Assembly (NCBI GenBank): GCA_014649155.1 | Contig: BMSM01000006.1 | Coordinates: 186,001-250,000, forward strand | DNA: 64,000 nt | Source of the DNA: Streptomyces griseoviridis | GTDB lineage: Bacteria; Actinomycetota; Actinomycetes; Streptomycetales; Streptomycetaceae | Direction of reading: 5' to 3' | Part shown: piece after piece, positions 63,844 to 64,000 of the stretch | Position numbering within the stretch: position 1 is the first letter of the stretch | How the letters are laid out: each line of letters starts with the position of its first letter | Translations under genes and position numbers: made by a program | The notes under the pieces: model-generated | Told to the model about the DNA's origin: nothing | Databases searched by the model: none | The model's input: the letters and a program-made list of their open reading frames with translations, nothing else

Positions 63844-64000
63844 TCAACTCTCGCCGAGCAGCCGTTCCAGCACCACCGCGATGCCGTCCTCGTCGTTCGA
63901 CGACGTCACCTCGTCCGCCACCGCCTTCAGCTCCGCGTGGGCGTTGGCCATCGCCACGCCCCGCGCCGCCCAGGCGAACATCGGCAGGTCGTTGGGCATG
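63844..64000 (-). CDS. HAD-superfamily phosphatase, Cof type (partial, 3' end)
   Basis: The last 51 residues of a HAD IIB protein running off the right edge: MPNDLPMFAWAARGVAMANA, then ELKAVADEVTSSNDEDGIAVVLERLLGES. The MPND motif is the metal-binding motif IV. It closely parallels the C-terminus of the HAD gene at 54994, so the two are paralogues 8 kb apart. Confidence 0.85.
   Translation of the reverse strand, partial: MPNDLPMFAWAARGVAMANAHAELKAVADEVTSSNDEDGIAVVLERLLGES

Overview
The window is from a high-GC actinomycete chromosome, almost certainly Streptomyces. The evidence is the strong GC bias at third codon positions, many GTG/TTG starts, the sporulation pair ssgR-ssgA, a FemX-type peptidoglycan branching enzyme, inositol phosphate synthase, and thirteen sites matching or one base away from the Streptomyces partition site GTTTCACGTGAAAC. 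From memory, the gene order (pcnA, ino1, padR, PBP, femX, rpsF-ssb-rpsR-rplI, MATE, dnaB ... ptpA, ssgR, ssgA, thiC ... lacI, hisC, cydAB-cydDC, kptA) follows the S. coelicolor core chromosome a few tens of kb from oriC. The dense parS sites fit that position.

Layout. 0.2-5 kb: pcnA, an MFS exporter, ino1 and a PadR regulator with its own operator. 5-12.5 kb: a cell-wall block with a bifunctional penicillin-binding protein, a GT87-like membrane glycosyltransferase, an alanine-racemase-like PLP protein and femX. 12.7-14.5 kb: the ribosomal/ssb operon rpsF-ssb-rpsR-rplI, closed by a terminator. 14.5-18 kb: a MATE exporter and dnaB, with a DnaA-box cluster between them. 18-28.6 kb is more variable: a MerR/ABC export operon, a divergent arsenic locus (arsR-acr3-arsC against arsM), a serine beta-lactamase-like protein, two GNAT acetyltransferases, a MarR/MFS divergent pair and a GlcG/HbpS-like protein. 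28.9-30.1 kb: a flavohaemoglobin gene broken by at least three indels. 30-34.6 kb: a nudix hydrolase, a LysR regulator, a cystathionine lyase/synthase overlapping a low-molecular-weight tyrosine phosphatase, and small membrane and cupin proteins. 34.8-36.2 kb: ssgR-ssgA. 36.3-40.2 kb: a minisatellite, a YibE/F-like membrane protein with a Gly-His tract, and thiC under a TPP riboswitch. 40-45 kb: a membrane protein, a PPP-type phosphatase, a LacI regulator and a HisC-like aminotransferase. 45.4-51.8 kb: the cytochrome bd operon cydA-cydB-cydDC behind a perfect Rex operator. 51.9-57.7 kb: an orphan GAF histidine kinase, an M23 peptidase, a HAD phosphatase, an F420-type oxidoreductase, a 30-bp tandem repeat and kptA. 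57.7-63.4 kb: a second DnaA-box group, an EphD-like hydrolase-SDR fusion and a four-gene double ABC-2 transporter. The window ends inside a second HAD phosphatase.

Working together. Respiration under low oxygen (cyd with Rex), cell-wall growth and branching (PBP, femX, M23), sporulation (ssgRA), thiamine synthesis and arsenic detoxification are the clear functional units. The most unusual layer is non-coding. parS sites are merged with terminator palindromes, lie inside the TPP riboswitch and supply the start codon of cydDC, and two DnaA-box groups flank housekeeping genes. No phage, IS element, CRISPR array or complete novel defence system was seen, and no tRNA or rRNA gene was recognised by eye.
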